NCBI RefSeq assembly: GCF_018691265.1
Contig: NW_024881316.1
Span: 29,075,319-29,139,318 of the forward strand
Length of the DNA: 64,000 nucleotides
Reading direction: 5' to 3'
Source: Tyto alba
Lineage: Eukaryota > Chordata > Aves > Strigiformes > Tytonidae
Under the pieces are notes generated by a model, which had not been told where the DNA came from, searched no databases, and saw only the letters and a program-made list of their open reading frames with translations. Shown in pieces: positions 13,501 to 26,690 of the stretch; the first letter of the stretch is position 1; every line of letters begins with the position of its first letter. The position numbers and the translations under genes are program-made.

Positions 13501-16498
13501 ACGGCCTGCTAAGCCTTGTGGAGGAAATGACACTTCCATAAATTGAAGACGTTGACATGAAACAGGACCTCCGCCCATCCTGCTGAGCAGGACCGCCGCA
13601 TGGCTGGGGATGCAAGACACCCAGTGACCTGGGAGCCACTGCAAGAGCTTAGTGGCCAGGGCATCTCGATAAGGTATGGACAAAACCCAGGCTACATTCC
13701 TTTGTCCTGCAATGTTTACAAATGTTTCCTGAGATAACAGAGAAAAAAACAAAAAAAAACAAAAAAACAAACAAGTTTGGGTTTGTTAATCTGAAGGAGG
13801 TGACACAGATACTGCTTTACTGCTTCATCCACACAGCCCAGGTGAAGACACAAAATCAGGCATGCATGGAGCTAAGGAGAGTTGGGAGTTGGGAAACTTT
13901 GCACCTTCTGTATTGGAAACGTGTCCTCAGCTGAGGAGCAACTCAGAGAGGATAACAAGGAATACTCTTCCCTATCTGAAACTAAGGGAGTTTTGGGGTG
14001 GAAGTGTGGAAATGCATCTTAATCCATTAAATATATTAAACTGCATCAAAGACATTGATCAAAGTCCAAAATTCACTTTTCATCCCTAGGATCCCATGTC
14101 CTGTTTCTTCTGTAGAAAAAAATTATGTTGTCTTAAGGGGAGGAGATAAGGAAATTTCAGAGGGTTTACAAGCCTGTGGTAAGGCAGAGTTGATAAACTG
14201 GCTGCTAATGAATTGCCAGCTCCAAAAGAGTGAAGTGAGTGTTCATGATGCAGCCAGTAACTGCAGCGAGTCTTTCTCTCTGGTGCTACAGCCACCTCAC
14301 ATGGAAAGAGGATGTTAGGTGAATCAAAAAAGAAAAAGGTTTCAAATTTTTTTTTTATTCTGATTTTTCTCAAAAATGTGCAAGTCACAACTGGCAAATT
14401 TTTAACTTCTGATGGTAAGAGCCATCCTTTTTCTACATTTGTCTACCACATAGCAAGTAAAAGGGACCTGAGGCTACATCACCTCACCATTACTTCTACT
14501 ACAATTTGAATCCAATGAAATTGGTGGAGGTTTTCTGGAATAAAATGGCTACAACTCATAATCAAGCTGAACACCCTGAAAAAAAGTGACATGTTCCTGA
14601 TATGATAAGTAATCCAGTTTGTATTTCACTGTTTACTTTGTAGGCAGGGAGAACTTTGCTCTTATCAGATTTTTCCCTGCAGTTTTTAACAGCAAGATGA
14701 ATGTATGGCACTTTGTGAATGCTACAGCTGAGTTCAATTTCATTGCTCTTTAAAACTTTCTCTGCTTTCTCTCTGTTTAAGGAAAATCAAGTAATGCAAC
14801 AATTACCTATCAGGGATTTGCTTTTTACAAATGCAAATACACGGAGTGACAGCTGAGACCCACTGACACCAGTACCTGCTTTTAAGGCTTCACAGAACTG
14901 TTTTGTAAACACTAATGTCATTTGAATCATCTCATCTGCCTCCTCGCCTTCATACAGAAACTATTAAATGTTGGGGCAATGAGGGAGGTAGAGGAACCCT
15001 TTGCTTTATGCTGCTGTTCACAGTGTTACAACCTTCATAAAAGTTCAGTCTAACTTAGATAATTTGTAGAGTTTGGAGACCTTTTTAATCCATGTTTCCT
15101 ACCTATATAAAATAAATAAAAAACAGACAAGAAAGCTTCCTAATAGGGCAGTCTAGATCTGAAGAGCAAATTAAGGTCAATTCCTGCAAAGAATTCAAGC
15201 GTGAGCTACTTTTCTTTTTTGAGTAGTTTTACTTATGTTAATAGCCACTGTTCCTTACTTTATGAATTATTCATGTGCACGAGCCTCCACAAGACTTGAG
15301 CCTGTAGGTTACAAACTTGTATTAAGCATTGAGTGGCTTAAAAATATCTTGGTAAAGAAGTACAGAACAACTTTTAATTGGTTCTAAAAAGAATAGCAAT
15401 AGCAACAGTAAATTATTGTGAATGAAGATGGTTAAACAAACACCATCTACATAAGGAGAATGTAGTAAATATCTTCAATACATCTTCAACATGCTGTACT
15501 GCATATTACGGTTTCATTATAGGCAGGAACATTTTAAGGAGCGTATGGTCACATTCATCCAAAGGAAAATACACAAACATGAAACAGTACGTCAGGCAGA
15601 GTTTTTGGCATGATAACTCCAATTTAAAATCTTATTTATTTTCTCTTTATATCCACCAGTGTGTTCTGAACTCTTCTGAGCAAGGTGAGCAACAATTCAG
15701 GGGGGGTTGTTTGTTCTGGTGGTATTTTTTACAGTGGTGGCAATTCCTGGTGGTTCCCACCACCTCAGTAACTAATGGCAAGCAGTGTCAGGCTTCAGGA
15801 CCCCGGTCCCCATTCTCCAGAACTGATGTCTGTTAGCATCACTCAGGATACTCTATGACTTGACAAAACAACATCTTTAACATGCATGTAGAGTCTCACC
15901 CACAAACAGGATCCTTGGAGGTCCTGTCTGTGTTTGATTCAAAGATCCCATTAAGTTGGCAGAGGCAGCTTGTGAGATCTGATGACTTCTGCCAGTTCCC
16001 GTAGCAGTCGGTCCACAGTCGCTCCTCTCCCTTTTTTAGGGTTTTCCCAACCATTGTTCTTCCCTCCGCTGAATGCATCAGGAATCGAGAAAGCAGGTGC
16101 CAAGCAGGTCAGTACATCATGGAGGCACAGGTCAGGCAGGGAAGGGTGAAAAGTAACAGCAGCGTGAAAAAAAGCAAGGAGGGTACATGTCAGGGAAGAA
16201 GAAGAGGAACCAGAGGCAGAGGTGGAGGTGGGGAGGGAAGGTCTCAGCGCTCATGGGAGGGCTGCAGGGCTCTGGCTGTCTGTGCATGGACACACTGGAA
16301 GGAGGCTGAAATGGCATCTCCTCCATACCAGCGCTAAAACTTCTGCAAGAGCTACAGGTTTCAGTCACAAAGTGGTGATGTCCTGTGTCGAGTCATTTTT
16401 CTTCCACCTTGGTGCTTGTTTGTTGCGTTTGTTTTAAATAACTGACGTGTGACAGTCTCATTACATGTGAAACCTCTCCAGGAAAAGCTGAATGTGTG
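10570..16498. other. Noncoding sequence
   Basis: No gene or recognised transposon. Contains an A-rich tract at 13742-13774. A plus-strand open frame at 14055-14318 looked mildly protein-like but has no supporting splice sites or family match. The part from about 14640 to 14960 has low homopolymer content and could be conserved noncoding DNA, which only an alignment could show. A purine-rich tract lies at about 16194-16246. Confidence 0.55.
13742..13774. repeat. A-rich low-complexity tract
   Basis: Runs of A interrupted by single C, ending in CAAACAAA-type units. It may be a simple repeat or a worn poly(A); no LINE body was recognised next to it. Confidence 0.8.
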
Positions 16499-16550
16499 TG
16501 GGTTTTTTTTTTTTTGTTTGTTTTTTTTTTTTGTTTGTTTGGTTTTTTTT
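16499..16550. repeat. T/G-rich low-complexity tract
   Basis: T runs of 13, 12 and 8 nt separated by GTTTG and GTTTGTTTGG. The same style recurs at about 56602-56646 (plus strand) and, as its complement, at 58340-58455. Confidence 0.85.
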
Positions 16551-19500
16551 ATGTATATACCATGTATGTTATACACTGCGTGCCAAAAAAAATTTTAATA
16601 CCGAGTAACAGGATGTGTGTTTTGAAAGTGGAGTGAGTGGAGGAGGTCAACTGCACTTAGCAACGTCAGGTTACAGTGGATATAATCCAGTCCTTTGCAC
16701 TCAAGAGTTCATGCTTTTGAAAGGCACCCACACTCAGAAGAACACTGTGAAATTTCCACAAAAGAAAAAAAACTGCAAACTTTAGCCCAAAGATAGGTGG
16801 TTCCTTCAGCTTACTGAACTTGGGAGTATAAATGCACGGTCAAATCTCATTGCATGTAGAAATGAAGCTCCTGGCGTGAGAAGGCTGTGGTGTGGCGGCA
16901 GAGGAAGCAAGCTAGAAATTGTTTATCTGAAATGTGAGGCAGTGAAAAGGTGCAGGTGGGTGTCCCACGGCACAGGGTGAGGAGGCACCTCATGGCATTC
17001 AGGTGGCTGCCAGCAGCTTGGTGGTTTTGCTACAGCTCACCCCACACATCATGTTTGTGCCCAGCACAGTGAAAGGCATCAGCTCTTCCCACTTGCTCCC
17101 AGCACCGTGACTCTCCTGTGGCCACTGGGCTCCAGTGGGGACCATGCTGTGAATTAGGGAGTGCCGTGGGGCACGGGTGAGGCTGGTCCCACTGGTGGGG
17201 CAGGAGCAGCAGCCCAAGCACAGGGTGCTGTGACACCCGGACATGATGGAGGCAACGGCAGCAATGGGGGCAGTGGCTCTGGCAGCTGCTTAGCTAATAA
17301 AAAACCTCTTCAATTAAAATGTAGTCAGTCCTGTTGTGTAAGTGTAGAAGGAGGTTTAATCCATACCCTCACCTCAATAAACTTGTTTTAATCCTGGGTC
17401 CTTGCCCTGAGTCAGGGGTTGTGGAATGCAGCACCCACCAGCTGCAAGCATCCCTGCCCCAGTGGCCCCAACCAAGGGACTTCTGGTCTTCTGCTCCATA
17501 TTTTCTGCTGAAGCCATTAATTTTATCCCTTTTATCTGTCCTTTTTGTCTCAGTAAACCCAGAAACTATGTCCCATTCTGTGCATCTCATGCCACAAGTT
17601 TAAATTTGTCTCCTGCTAACTCGTGCTGTTTCAGTTTCTCACCTGGCAGTGTCTAAAAGCTCCTTCTGCCCCTGTGAACGGCTCTATTAAACAGTCTTCT
17701 GTGGGTTGTAAGGACATGTTTTAATGACATTTGGATGCCTTCTGCTGTGAGTAGCAGATAAGACATCGGCATGTCTGGCAAATGATCAGGAAGGGTACGA
17801 CCTTTTCCCCAGCACATACTGAGGGATCTGTATGTGTTGGAGCTCATTAGCAACATGAAGTAATGAACTGAGCTGTCCTACTACCAGGTTTAAAAGGTCA
17901 GGCTGGGGATGATGTCTGTGAAGGGGTTCAGTGCGCTGAGGAGGTTGCCACCAAACTATAAGCGTTGTTTTCCACCGTCTATTGTGTAATTTTCAGAGCA
18001 GGTATCAATGTATTCTGCAGCCTCTCTGGGTGCTTTGCTGACCCCTCTCCTCCTCCCTCTGCATGTTACACAGACGCACAGGGAGGATGGGGTGTGAGTG
18101 CATGGGTCATTGGGATGCTGCTTGGGAGACTGGCTCCACCACAGGTATTTTTCTGATCTTGAGTAAATCACATAGCTCCTTTCCTCCAACCCTTCCCCAT
18201 TTAAATAATAGCATATGTCTGCCCAGCAGATTACAGCAGTGCACCAAGACACCCAAATTGCCTTCAAGCCCCTGTGAGATACAGGGTGTATTAATCCAAG
18301 TGAAGTATGACGTTAATATGGCTTAGGGCTTCTTCTTTAACAGCTTTACATGACAGAACACTGAACCATATAAATGTACCCTATTCCCAGTGGTTTTAAC
18401 CTTTCTCACTTTTGGACCCCTGAAATATTTCAGGAAAGGTACAGCTTCACAAATGCCTTAGATGTAGTTTCTGTGTATGTGAACGTCCTTTCCTTAGCCA
18501 CCCCTTAAAATTCAAATATAGGTCAAAACCTCCTGCAGTAAGTACACTATAACAGGGAAAGACTTTTTTTTTTTTTTTTTTTTTCAGTGAGTAAAGCTCA
18601 CACGGTGTTGTGACTTAAATGACTTGGCCCAGGCAGCAAGAGCAAGGAAAACACAACAGCGGGGGCTCTAGGTAATGTTAGTCATTTGAGGACCCCTTGG
18701 TGATCCTGCAGATCCAGCCTGGCCAACCTCCTTGCTGTTGTGTGCCCACACTAAGCAGAGGAAGGAGAACTCAGGGCTGTACACGCATACTGCTGCCACA
18801 TGAGTATAGACATAGACATAATGTGTCTGTGTATTTCTCCTCACAGCTGGCCCGGAGCTTGACGAGACACTAGGTTGTATCGCTATGTGGATCTGGGATC
18901 ATATTCTTTATCTTTCTCTTTCCTTTTTGGAAACATGTATTTTCACTCACATGCAGTTTGAAGGCTGATTTTTTTTTCTTTTATATCTTCTGCATGATCT
19001 TTGCGTTGATGGGTCTGTTCCTTCCAACTTCAGTGACATTCAAAGTTGTGCAAGTGCTTTGCAAACATGCAAGAAGATGAGTCTCTGCTTGAATGAGATT
19101 GTAATCTTCAAAGGCAACAGCAAACACTGAACATGTGGATAACTCCTGAGAGCAGGTCAGAGAAAAGCTGGTCAAAAAGAAACATTGCTGTTAGGAGCTA
19201 AGTATTAAATTTTGAAATATTTCAAAGCTAAATATATTCTCTGATTGCAATTAAATTGTCATTAATTGTGGTTTTATTCTTTGTGCTTTCTTGTGAAGAT
19301 CTCATGGTGTCTCTTAATGTCTTTTCCATTGATTTATCAGAGGCTGAGATTTTAGCTTGTAAACATTTTAGTGCCTATTTATGTCAAAATATTGAATGAA
19401 AAACAATTAAGCAGCTCAACATGTTCACAAAACAAGAAAAATCTTTTTAGTGTGTTGCAAGAGTTTTGTTTGGTAAGAAAATCATTCTTGCCAAAATCAT

Positions 19501-22500
19501 TTATTGTGTAAAAGCCAACTGGCTTTTGCAGCTCGTTCATTTCAGAGAGATGATGCCCTCCAACCTGTGCAATGCAGAGCCTTGCCCTAGGTACCCAAAT
19601 CCTGACTCTTTTTCCTTGCTTTCTAGTCTGTGACATAGAACTCAGTTTATTCATGTGCATGGTTTTGTTTCCATCAGGGATTTTACAGAGCAGTGACATA
19701 TTTATTCATTGGAATTTAAGACTCTGCCCATACTGCAAATTAAAACAGGTTTGGAAACCAGTCCTTGACCCAAAGGTTGAGAGGCAGCTTGGGCACTTTA
19801 CACAGTGCTTGACCTGCTTCTCCTCAGTACCTCATCTTGTGCCCCTGTGCCATCATTATTATTCTGTGGGAGGATTTTTTTCCCAGCTAAAAATGCCTGA
19901 AAAATGTGAGGATTTTCTCACCTACATTTTTTTTTTTCTGTGTTAGAAAGGTGATTATTGGTTTTGCAAAATGTGCGGTGCAGTGTGGCGGCATGTGGAG
20001 GAATTTCTGTGTGCAAAACCCAGGCAGAGGTTGGAGGATGGAGCAGAAGGAGCCAGCCTGATGCAATCACAGCCATGCTGTCTGCTGGGAATGGTCCCTC
20101 GCACATGGCCTCTCCCAAGCCTTGCTCAAACAGGATTTGGGAATGTTTTAGCTGGCGTGCACCAAAACCGTGCCTGGAAGCATGTTAACAGTTAAACAGC
20201 CTGGCTAATCAGTGGGCCAGTGCTCAAACCTGCCTTCTGGCCCTGTTTGAGCTGGTGGTGTGGGTACTGTGATGCCTGTGTTCCACAGCATGATGGGCCT
20301 GTCTGTGACACCAGGTGTTGGCAGGGGTAAGGAAACTGTGGAACGTCTTTCAATAGTTATTTCCTGTATTCTGTTTGAATTGCATCTTGGTTTTATGCCT
20401 CATTGTTATCCACTGGATCTGATGTTTGCCTTTGAAAATTACCAATTTTCTTCATTCTAAGCCTCCCTGAACACTCCATTTCTCTCAAGCACCGTGAGCC
20501 TGCAGGCAAACTCTCCTCTTTGCTCACTCTCTAATCTTCAAGAAAATTACCACTTGGCCAGTGATTTTATTTCTTTTATTCTCCTCTAGATTTTTTTTTT
20601 CTGCTGCTCTTCAGACACTAGGGGAGTGCTGCAGGGTAAACCTGCTACACTAACTTTGTGCCACATTGGAAAATAAATGGAGAATATGAATAGTGAGTGC
20701 CTTCCTGACCTGGCTCTAACAAGCCCTTGGCAATAGCCTTTCTTTCCTTTTCCCTGGCTGCTGCAAGCAGGGTGCTCTTTCTATGGGGCATTTTCCTTGA
20801 TGGTGCCAGCCCCATGCAAACAGACCTGCTGGCTTGGTCCAGCGCTGCTGTACGTTGATGTAACTCTGATGGATTTATATTAGCTGAAGCTCTGACCCAC
20901 TGCCCGAGGCAGAGTATAACCAGGCAACGTTTCTCATTCACCATTTAGTTTATTTAAGCATTTAGGAGTTTATATTAGCTTTCTCCTTTTGATGAATTCC
21001 TCATCTGCATTCAGAAAAAGAGCCTCATTACCTTAGGACAGAGCCATTATTTACCTACCATTTATTTCTCAATATTTCGCTCTCACCCAAGAGCACACTC
21101 TTGTTTCCTGCAGCATGAAGAGCCCCAAGTGCTACTCTGGTGAGCTGACAAATAAATCTCAGTGACCATGCTGCAAGGATGGGGATGATTTGGAGGGTAA
21201 ACGGGGGTAATGTTAGGAGGATAATGTGGTATGTGGTGACACTTAGTCATAATGCAACAGAGCAAAGGAGGCTTTTTGTAAAAAAGAAAGTTCAAATAAA
21301 TAAGACATTATAAGAAGACCCTTAACCAACTCACTGCTTGTTACCATTGTTATGAATCCTAAAATCACTATAAGCCTTAAAAGGTTTTTAATTTCTGCTT
21401 AGAAGCACCTGCCCCCTCTCACGGCACTGAAAGGTAATTTTCCCTTGGAGAACGATACCACATTTTCCTGGTTCAGTATCAGTCTAACTCTGTATCTACA
21501 TCTAGTGGTTTTCCCAGAACATTGCCCCTGGCTCTGGGAAGGGGCAGCAGGATGCCCTGCTGTGCCTGCCCACCAGCGTCCGGGCTGCACCAGCCTTGAC
21601 CCGGCACATCCGTCATCACCCAGGTCTGATAAATCTGCAGCTACTCACGTACACAAACTCTACACATCTCTGTGCAGAATAATACCGCAGGAGTTCTTCT
21701 GTGTCAGTGCTGTTATGCTGGTGACTTACATCTGGTTTTCTGACATAGATCAGTACGGATGCAGTCATTAACTCAATATCACCTCTCATTTTTATTTTCC
21801 AGAGAACATCATCACTAAAGACAATAAGGAGATCTGGGTCCCACCCACCTTGTCTCTACCCTGCCTCCAAAAACATCACTGTGGACATTTCTTGTTCCCC
21901 TTCCTGCCTATCTTTTCCACCCTGTCCCATGTAGCCTGACTATTTATTCTGTGGCTCTTTGGGGCTGGTGTTGCCTCTTTCTGTGCACTTGCATCCCAAT
22001 GAACACCTGTAGGGCCTCAAACACTTATGCAGTTTGAACAATTGTTCCTCAAGGTGAATACTCTGCACAGCCATAGGTGCCACTCTGGCTGTATCACATG
22101 TCTGTGGGAGGGGGCACAAATGCCCTTGTCCCGGCCAAGGCTGTCTCCATCACCACATTGCAGTGACTTTCTGCTCCTGCAGCCTTGCTGCCTGTGCTCC
22201 CTGCTTGAGCCTCCTGCTTTCCATGTCAGCCAGATGCACTCAGCTGGCATCTTCACTCCACCTCTCTCCATGGCTCGGGAGAGGACCCACATCCTTGCCC
22301 TCCCACTGCTGCCAGGGAGGTGTGGTGCTGCGGCCCCGGAGCAGCTCATCTCCCAACCACCAGCACTGCAAAAACGGAGCTGGGGATGAGCTGCAGGTCC
22401 CGGAGCACTGGAAGTGCCCTGTCCCAGATGACCATCAGCACGACCCGTCCACCTGCCAGAGCTGCATCAGGCGTCTTTGCCTGTTTGTACAGCGGCACGG

Positions 22501-25500
22501 CCTCTACAGTGTGTTAAAAGCCCCTCTTTCTGAAAAGCTGCTTCATCAGTGGGGGACAGGCTTTACTAGAAGCAAAGCTGAAGGAATGCCAGACAGGCAG
22601 CAAGATGCAAACACCTGGCTGAGTAGTTTTTGTATCATTGTCAAACCCATACGTTCATACAGCAGGAGCCAGACCCTCGAAATCATGAAGTTAATAGCAA
22701 CCTGTGATTTATTTTTAAAGCCATTTGTGCCTTTCTCTTTAGTGCCTCTGCACGTTCAGAGGAAGTTTTCAAGATTTTTACTGCAGCCACCGACCAGGAC
22801 TTGGCTGTTTAATTCAGTTTGCATTTAAACTGTACATGCCTAATGAGGCAATTCTCTAAAGATAAAAACCAAACTCCCTATAGAGGTGATCAAGAAAGAG
22901 GCTGGGGCTTCTGAAAGCCTCTGGAGTTGGTCCCATAAAAGATATTACCCATCTCCACATATCTTGCATTTCTTCAGGCTAGGCACCAAAGAAAGGCACA
23001 CAAAGTCTCCCTGTGGAGGTATAAGTAGCTCCTGCTCTGCACTGACTATATAGAACATCCAGGTCCTGTCTTTAGAGGAAATGTTTTTTTCTAATATCCA
23101 TTTGCCAGAACTGGGTTAATAAGGAAATACTCAAAGATTCAGCAGAAACCTGCAGAATAAAAGTAACTAGTACATTCAGCAGCTGCAGATAACAGCAAAA
23201 AAAGTCTAGTATTAAAGATGGCCAGAAAATGTCAGTTGCATTCCGTGTTTCTTTAGAATTTAAGTAAAATGTGTTCTGGAATATTCAGTCAATATTTTGG
23301 TAATGTCAGAATTATGTGACATGAAATATAGGGTAAAAGACACCTAAATGTGGTATAAAATTAAAAAATAAATCTAAATGATGAAGGAAAAAAAAATTTA
23401 AATCCCATATTTGAAAAGAAGGAAGAAATGGGTTTGTTAATTCTTCTTTTCCTGAGAAAATTTTCTCTAAGTGAACTGGGACACACAAAACTTTCTCCTT
23501 GAACACAAGGTCATTTTACAATGGAAAATTGTTTTATTAAAAAGAAGACCAATTATAATTGGTACCAATAAATATAAAATCCTGCAGCCATTAGGAGACA
23601 AAACCAGAAGAGACTCATGAAATACAAAATAGCTTCAATAAGAAGGAATACTGAAGCAACTGCATTTATCTCCACAGAGGTTTCCCTTTTGCCCTCACAG
23701 TTCCTGCAGGGTAGATGTGGAATGGATGCATTCAGATAACAGGGAAAATTATTAAGATGGGCCTTAACCAAATCCAATGAGAGTTATCATCTAGTTCATT
23801 CAATACAGATAAAATAATGAATTAATCATCGTCAGATCTGAGTGTAAAGAATCACCCAAGTTTTCCAAAAAAGAAGTCCCTTCCCAGTTCATCCTTTAAG
23901 AGATCAAAAGAGCCCTCAGCAACCAATGAAATAAGTACGTGACTATTCAAAATAAATATGAGTTATCCCCAAATACTGATCACAGGGGGAAAAAAAAGAT
24001 CTGGTGTTGTTTTTCACATGTTCCTCCCCCTTCCCCTAACCACCCCTGCTCCAAACACATGAGTTCAGCTGTAAATTCATAACTGCACTCTTTTGCACAT
24101 ATATCATGTTTGTCTGGAGATGAAAGAGTTTTGAGGAAGTTCTTTGTCAATCAGTGTTATTAATGATGTGGTTGTAAATCTCACTGTCATAGTATTTACT
24201 GAGCAAATAAGTACTGTGTGACCTAGAGGAATATTTTCCCAGTGAGGAAACAGGTTAGAAAAAAAATTGACTCATCTTTTTTCCTGTCGTACCTCAGAGT
24301 CTTGCACGGGGTTGGGCACTCATTCAAAGATGAACTCAGACAGTGTATTTTACAGGATCAGTAACATGCAGATTTTTGAGATGTATCACTTAGCCTGAAG
24401 TCCAGCAGGTTGTGCAAGATGGATGTATTCATTGACTGGACTGGAAATAAAAGAAATGGATATATTTTTCCTATAATTCCTCTCTATTTTTTGAAAAGTT
24501 TTATTATTTTATTATGTGCTTCTGTGCTTCCAAGTAATAATAGGGCTTGCCTGGAAACAGACCTAGTTTAGCCGTTAATTTCCCCTTTTTTGATCAGTAT
24601 TATCAGTAACCTGCCTCAGTTTTCTCTACTTTAGAGTCACAGTCCATACCACTTCTGGTGTGACACTTTGGTCATTTAAAGACAGCTACAATCTGTGTGT
24701 GTATGACTGGATTCCCTGCCCCAGGCTGCTGTCTAGACTTAGCTGTGGTAGGACAGGTAGGCTGGGCAGAGGCAGCAGGAGGAATTTGTATTGACGGCCA
24801 GGTCCTGAGTACAATAGCTTTGTCCCTCAAAACTCAGACTGTGGCTGTCTCTTGGCGCAGTCAGATTGGGATCCAGCAGATGCATTTTTTTGCCATCAGC
24901 CCTTGGTGAGATCATTCCCCATTTCCCTGCCACTGTGGTCCTTCACAGTCATCCTTCTTTTATCACATTGAAGCTTAGGTTTCTGCTACGTGCTCAGCAT
25001 GGTGCCAGCATCTTGTAACCATCTGCAAGCCCGTGCTGTCACAAAAGGCTGTTGGGATGCTTATCAAGTAGAGCTGCACCTCAGCAGCACATAGAGACTG
25101 GTGTTCTGAGACTGGCTGGACCCTCCAGTAAGATTTTTGGTGGTATTCAGGGCATTAGCTTAAAGCTGTGGCATCCCAAACAGTTCCTGACCCAGTCCTT
25201 GACTTAGCTGCTGGGTTGTGTCAGCTGAGGTCAGCAGAGCTGCTCCGTCTGGTGCTTCATCACCACAAAGCAGAGGAAAGCTGAGTCTGGGGTGATCCCT
25301 GCAAGGATTCTTCATCTTCTGAGCTGCTCTCCCCTCCTCTCATGCACCCACCCCTTCCTCAATAACAAACCTCACAAGCTGTAATGCTCCTGGCATGTTT
25401 GCCTCCCTGTGTTAACGCTGCTGCACAAGAGTGTGAGCTGAGTGACCTCACCTCTGCTGCAGTAGGCACCGTGGTTTTCAGCATGTAATGGAGGTGTCCA

Positions 25501-26519
25501 CAGCACTGAATGGGTGGGCAGTGATCTGATCTTGTTTTGAGATCAGTCTGAATAAATAAAAGTAATTTCAAAGAATTTCTCCCAGTGGCATGATATATGG
25601 TTATGCTTCATCCAGAGAAGTAAGAGTGCATTGCCTCTCAATGCACCCACACCTAGGAGCAAAAGGTCACAGGGATGTGGATAAAAAACAGGCAGCAAGT
25701 ATCTAAATGGCTGGGTAGGAGCTTGGAAGCACGTTTATGAAGGCTGCCCCTTTCTAAACTCATTCATCAGCCTGCGCTTCATTGTGTTGGGTTACTTCAC
25801 AGCTTTGTGGGTTTTTACCTGATTTTGTGGGTGTCCTCCAAAAGACAAATAGTTTGTCTTCAGAGCAGGATCTCCTGTCATGGTCGCCATGAGCTCCACT
25901 CACTCACTCACACAAAGCTCCTGTCCTCTTGCATGCATGTAAGGGCCCAAGTAACATTTTATTCCTTGAATTCAAAGTGCTAGGCAACTAAAAAAGAGGC
26001 CCAGCTTTCTCCCATGTAACTACAAGCACTTAGGATGGGATGCCTCCCGTCTCTTCTTCCCAGACTTTCTGTACAATCAGGTGAGAAGTGTGTGTATGGG
26101 GCACATCCATGTTAAAAGAGCAGTAAGACCATTAACTTATATTTCCTGTTGAGAAAGTCACCCTCAGACTTTGATTTTTAAGGGTCTAGCTTAAAATATC
26201 AAAGCCAGACAATGCAAGGATTAAGTTGAGAGCAGTTTGTCCTTCTGACTTCTCCTGAGGTAGGTTTCAAGGTAAGCAGGTTTCTAAATCTTTTCCCTTC
26301 TGAGGGAATGTATGAAACAGGAATTTCAGGCCATTGTAGGTGAGGTAGTTTTCATCTGCCCTCTCATAATGTTGATAAACTCTGAATAATCACCCATGTT
26401 TCTCCTGATCTATAAAAATTCTGTTGATGAGGCAGTGCTACCAGCCCAGGTGTAACACTGGTGTAAGAGGTGTAGTACACCTCTTACCCTTTTTTACAAT
26501 ATCAGACAATAATTTAAGA
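16551..26519. other. Noncoding sequence with GC-richer patches
   Basis: No intact gene recognised. GC-richer patches lie at about 16.9-17.3 kb (with an AATAAA just after, near 17297) and 21.5-22.6 kb. The latter holds the longest open frame in the window (22163-22828, 221 codons), whose translation is low-quality (Cys, Ser, Leu and His in runs, no domain), so I do not call it. A fragment at about 20850-20910 resembles an old amniote interspersed repeat. A sequence at 18388-18420 resembles a hAT terminal repeat. Confidence 0.55.
18564..18584. repeat. Poly-T run (21 nt)
   Basis: Uninterrupted 21-T homopolymer. No adjacent retroelement body was recognised. It is followed by CAG, so it also looks like a polypyrimidine tract plus acceptor on the plus strand, but no exon-like sequence follows. 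Confidence 0.9.
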
Positions 26520-26690
26520 TGCAAAGAGATCACTTCAGGCCATCGGGTCCAACTATTGCAGGACTCAAACTCAGATCTAACTTTGACATTAGATCATGTC
26601 ACTCAGGGTCACATGCAGTCAAATTTTGAGTATTTTCAAGGACAGAGATCTTCCCAGTGATTTCAACAGGCTTCCTGGATTTTCTGCCTG
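26520..26690 (-). mobile_element. CR1 LINE 3' fragment, old
   Basis: The minus-strand CR1 3' untranslated pattern is visible on the plus strand as a diverged CATC.GGTCCAAC start near 26540, then a TCACATGCAGTC...TTTTGAGTATTTTCAAGGACAGAGA block near 26610-26650. Such blocks are typical of reverse-oriented avian CR1 tails. It is short, worn and lacks the terminal octamer repeat. Boundaries are approximate. Confidence 0.6.

Noticed and set aside
14055..14318. Plus-strand frame of 87 codons with natural-looking composition
   Set aside because: No paired splice sites, promoter or family match; one of several frames this length expected by chance.
22163..22828. Longest open frame in the window (221 codons, plus strand)
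   Set aside because: It lies in a GC-richer patch where long frames arise by chance. The translation has runs of Cys/Ser/Leu, no domain or signal, and overlapping frames of similar quality.
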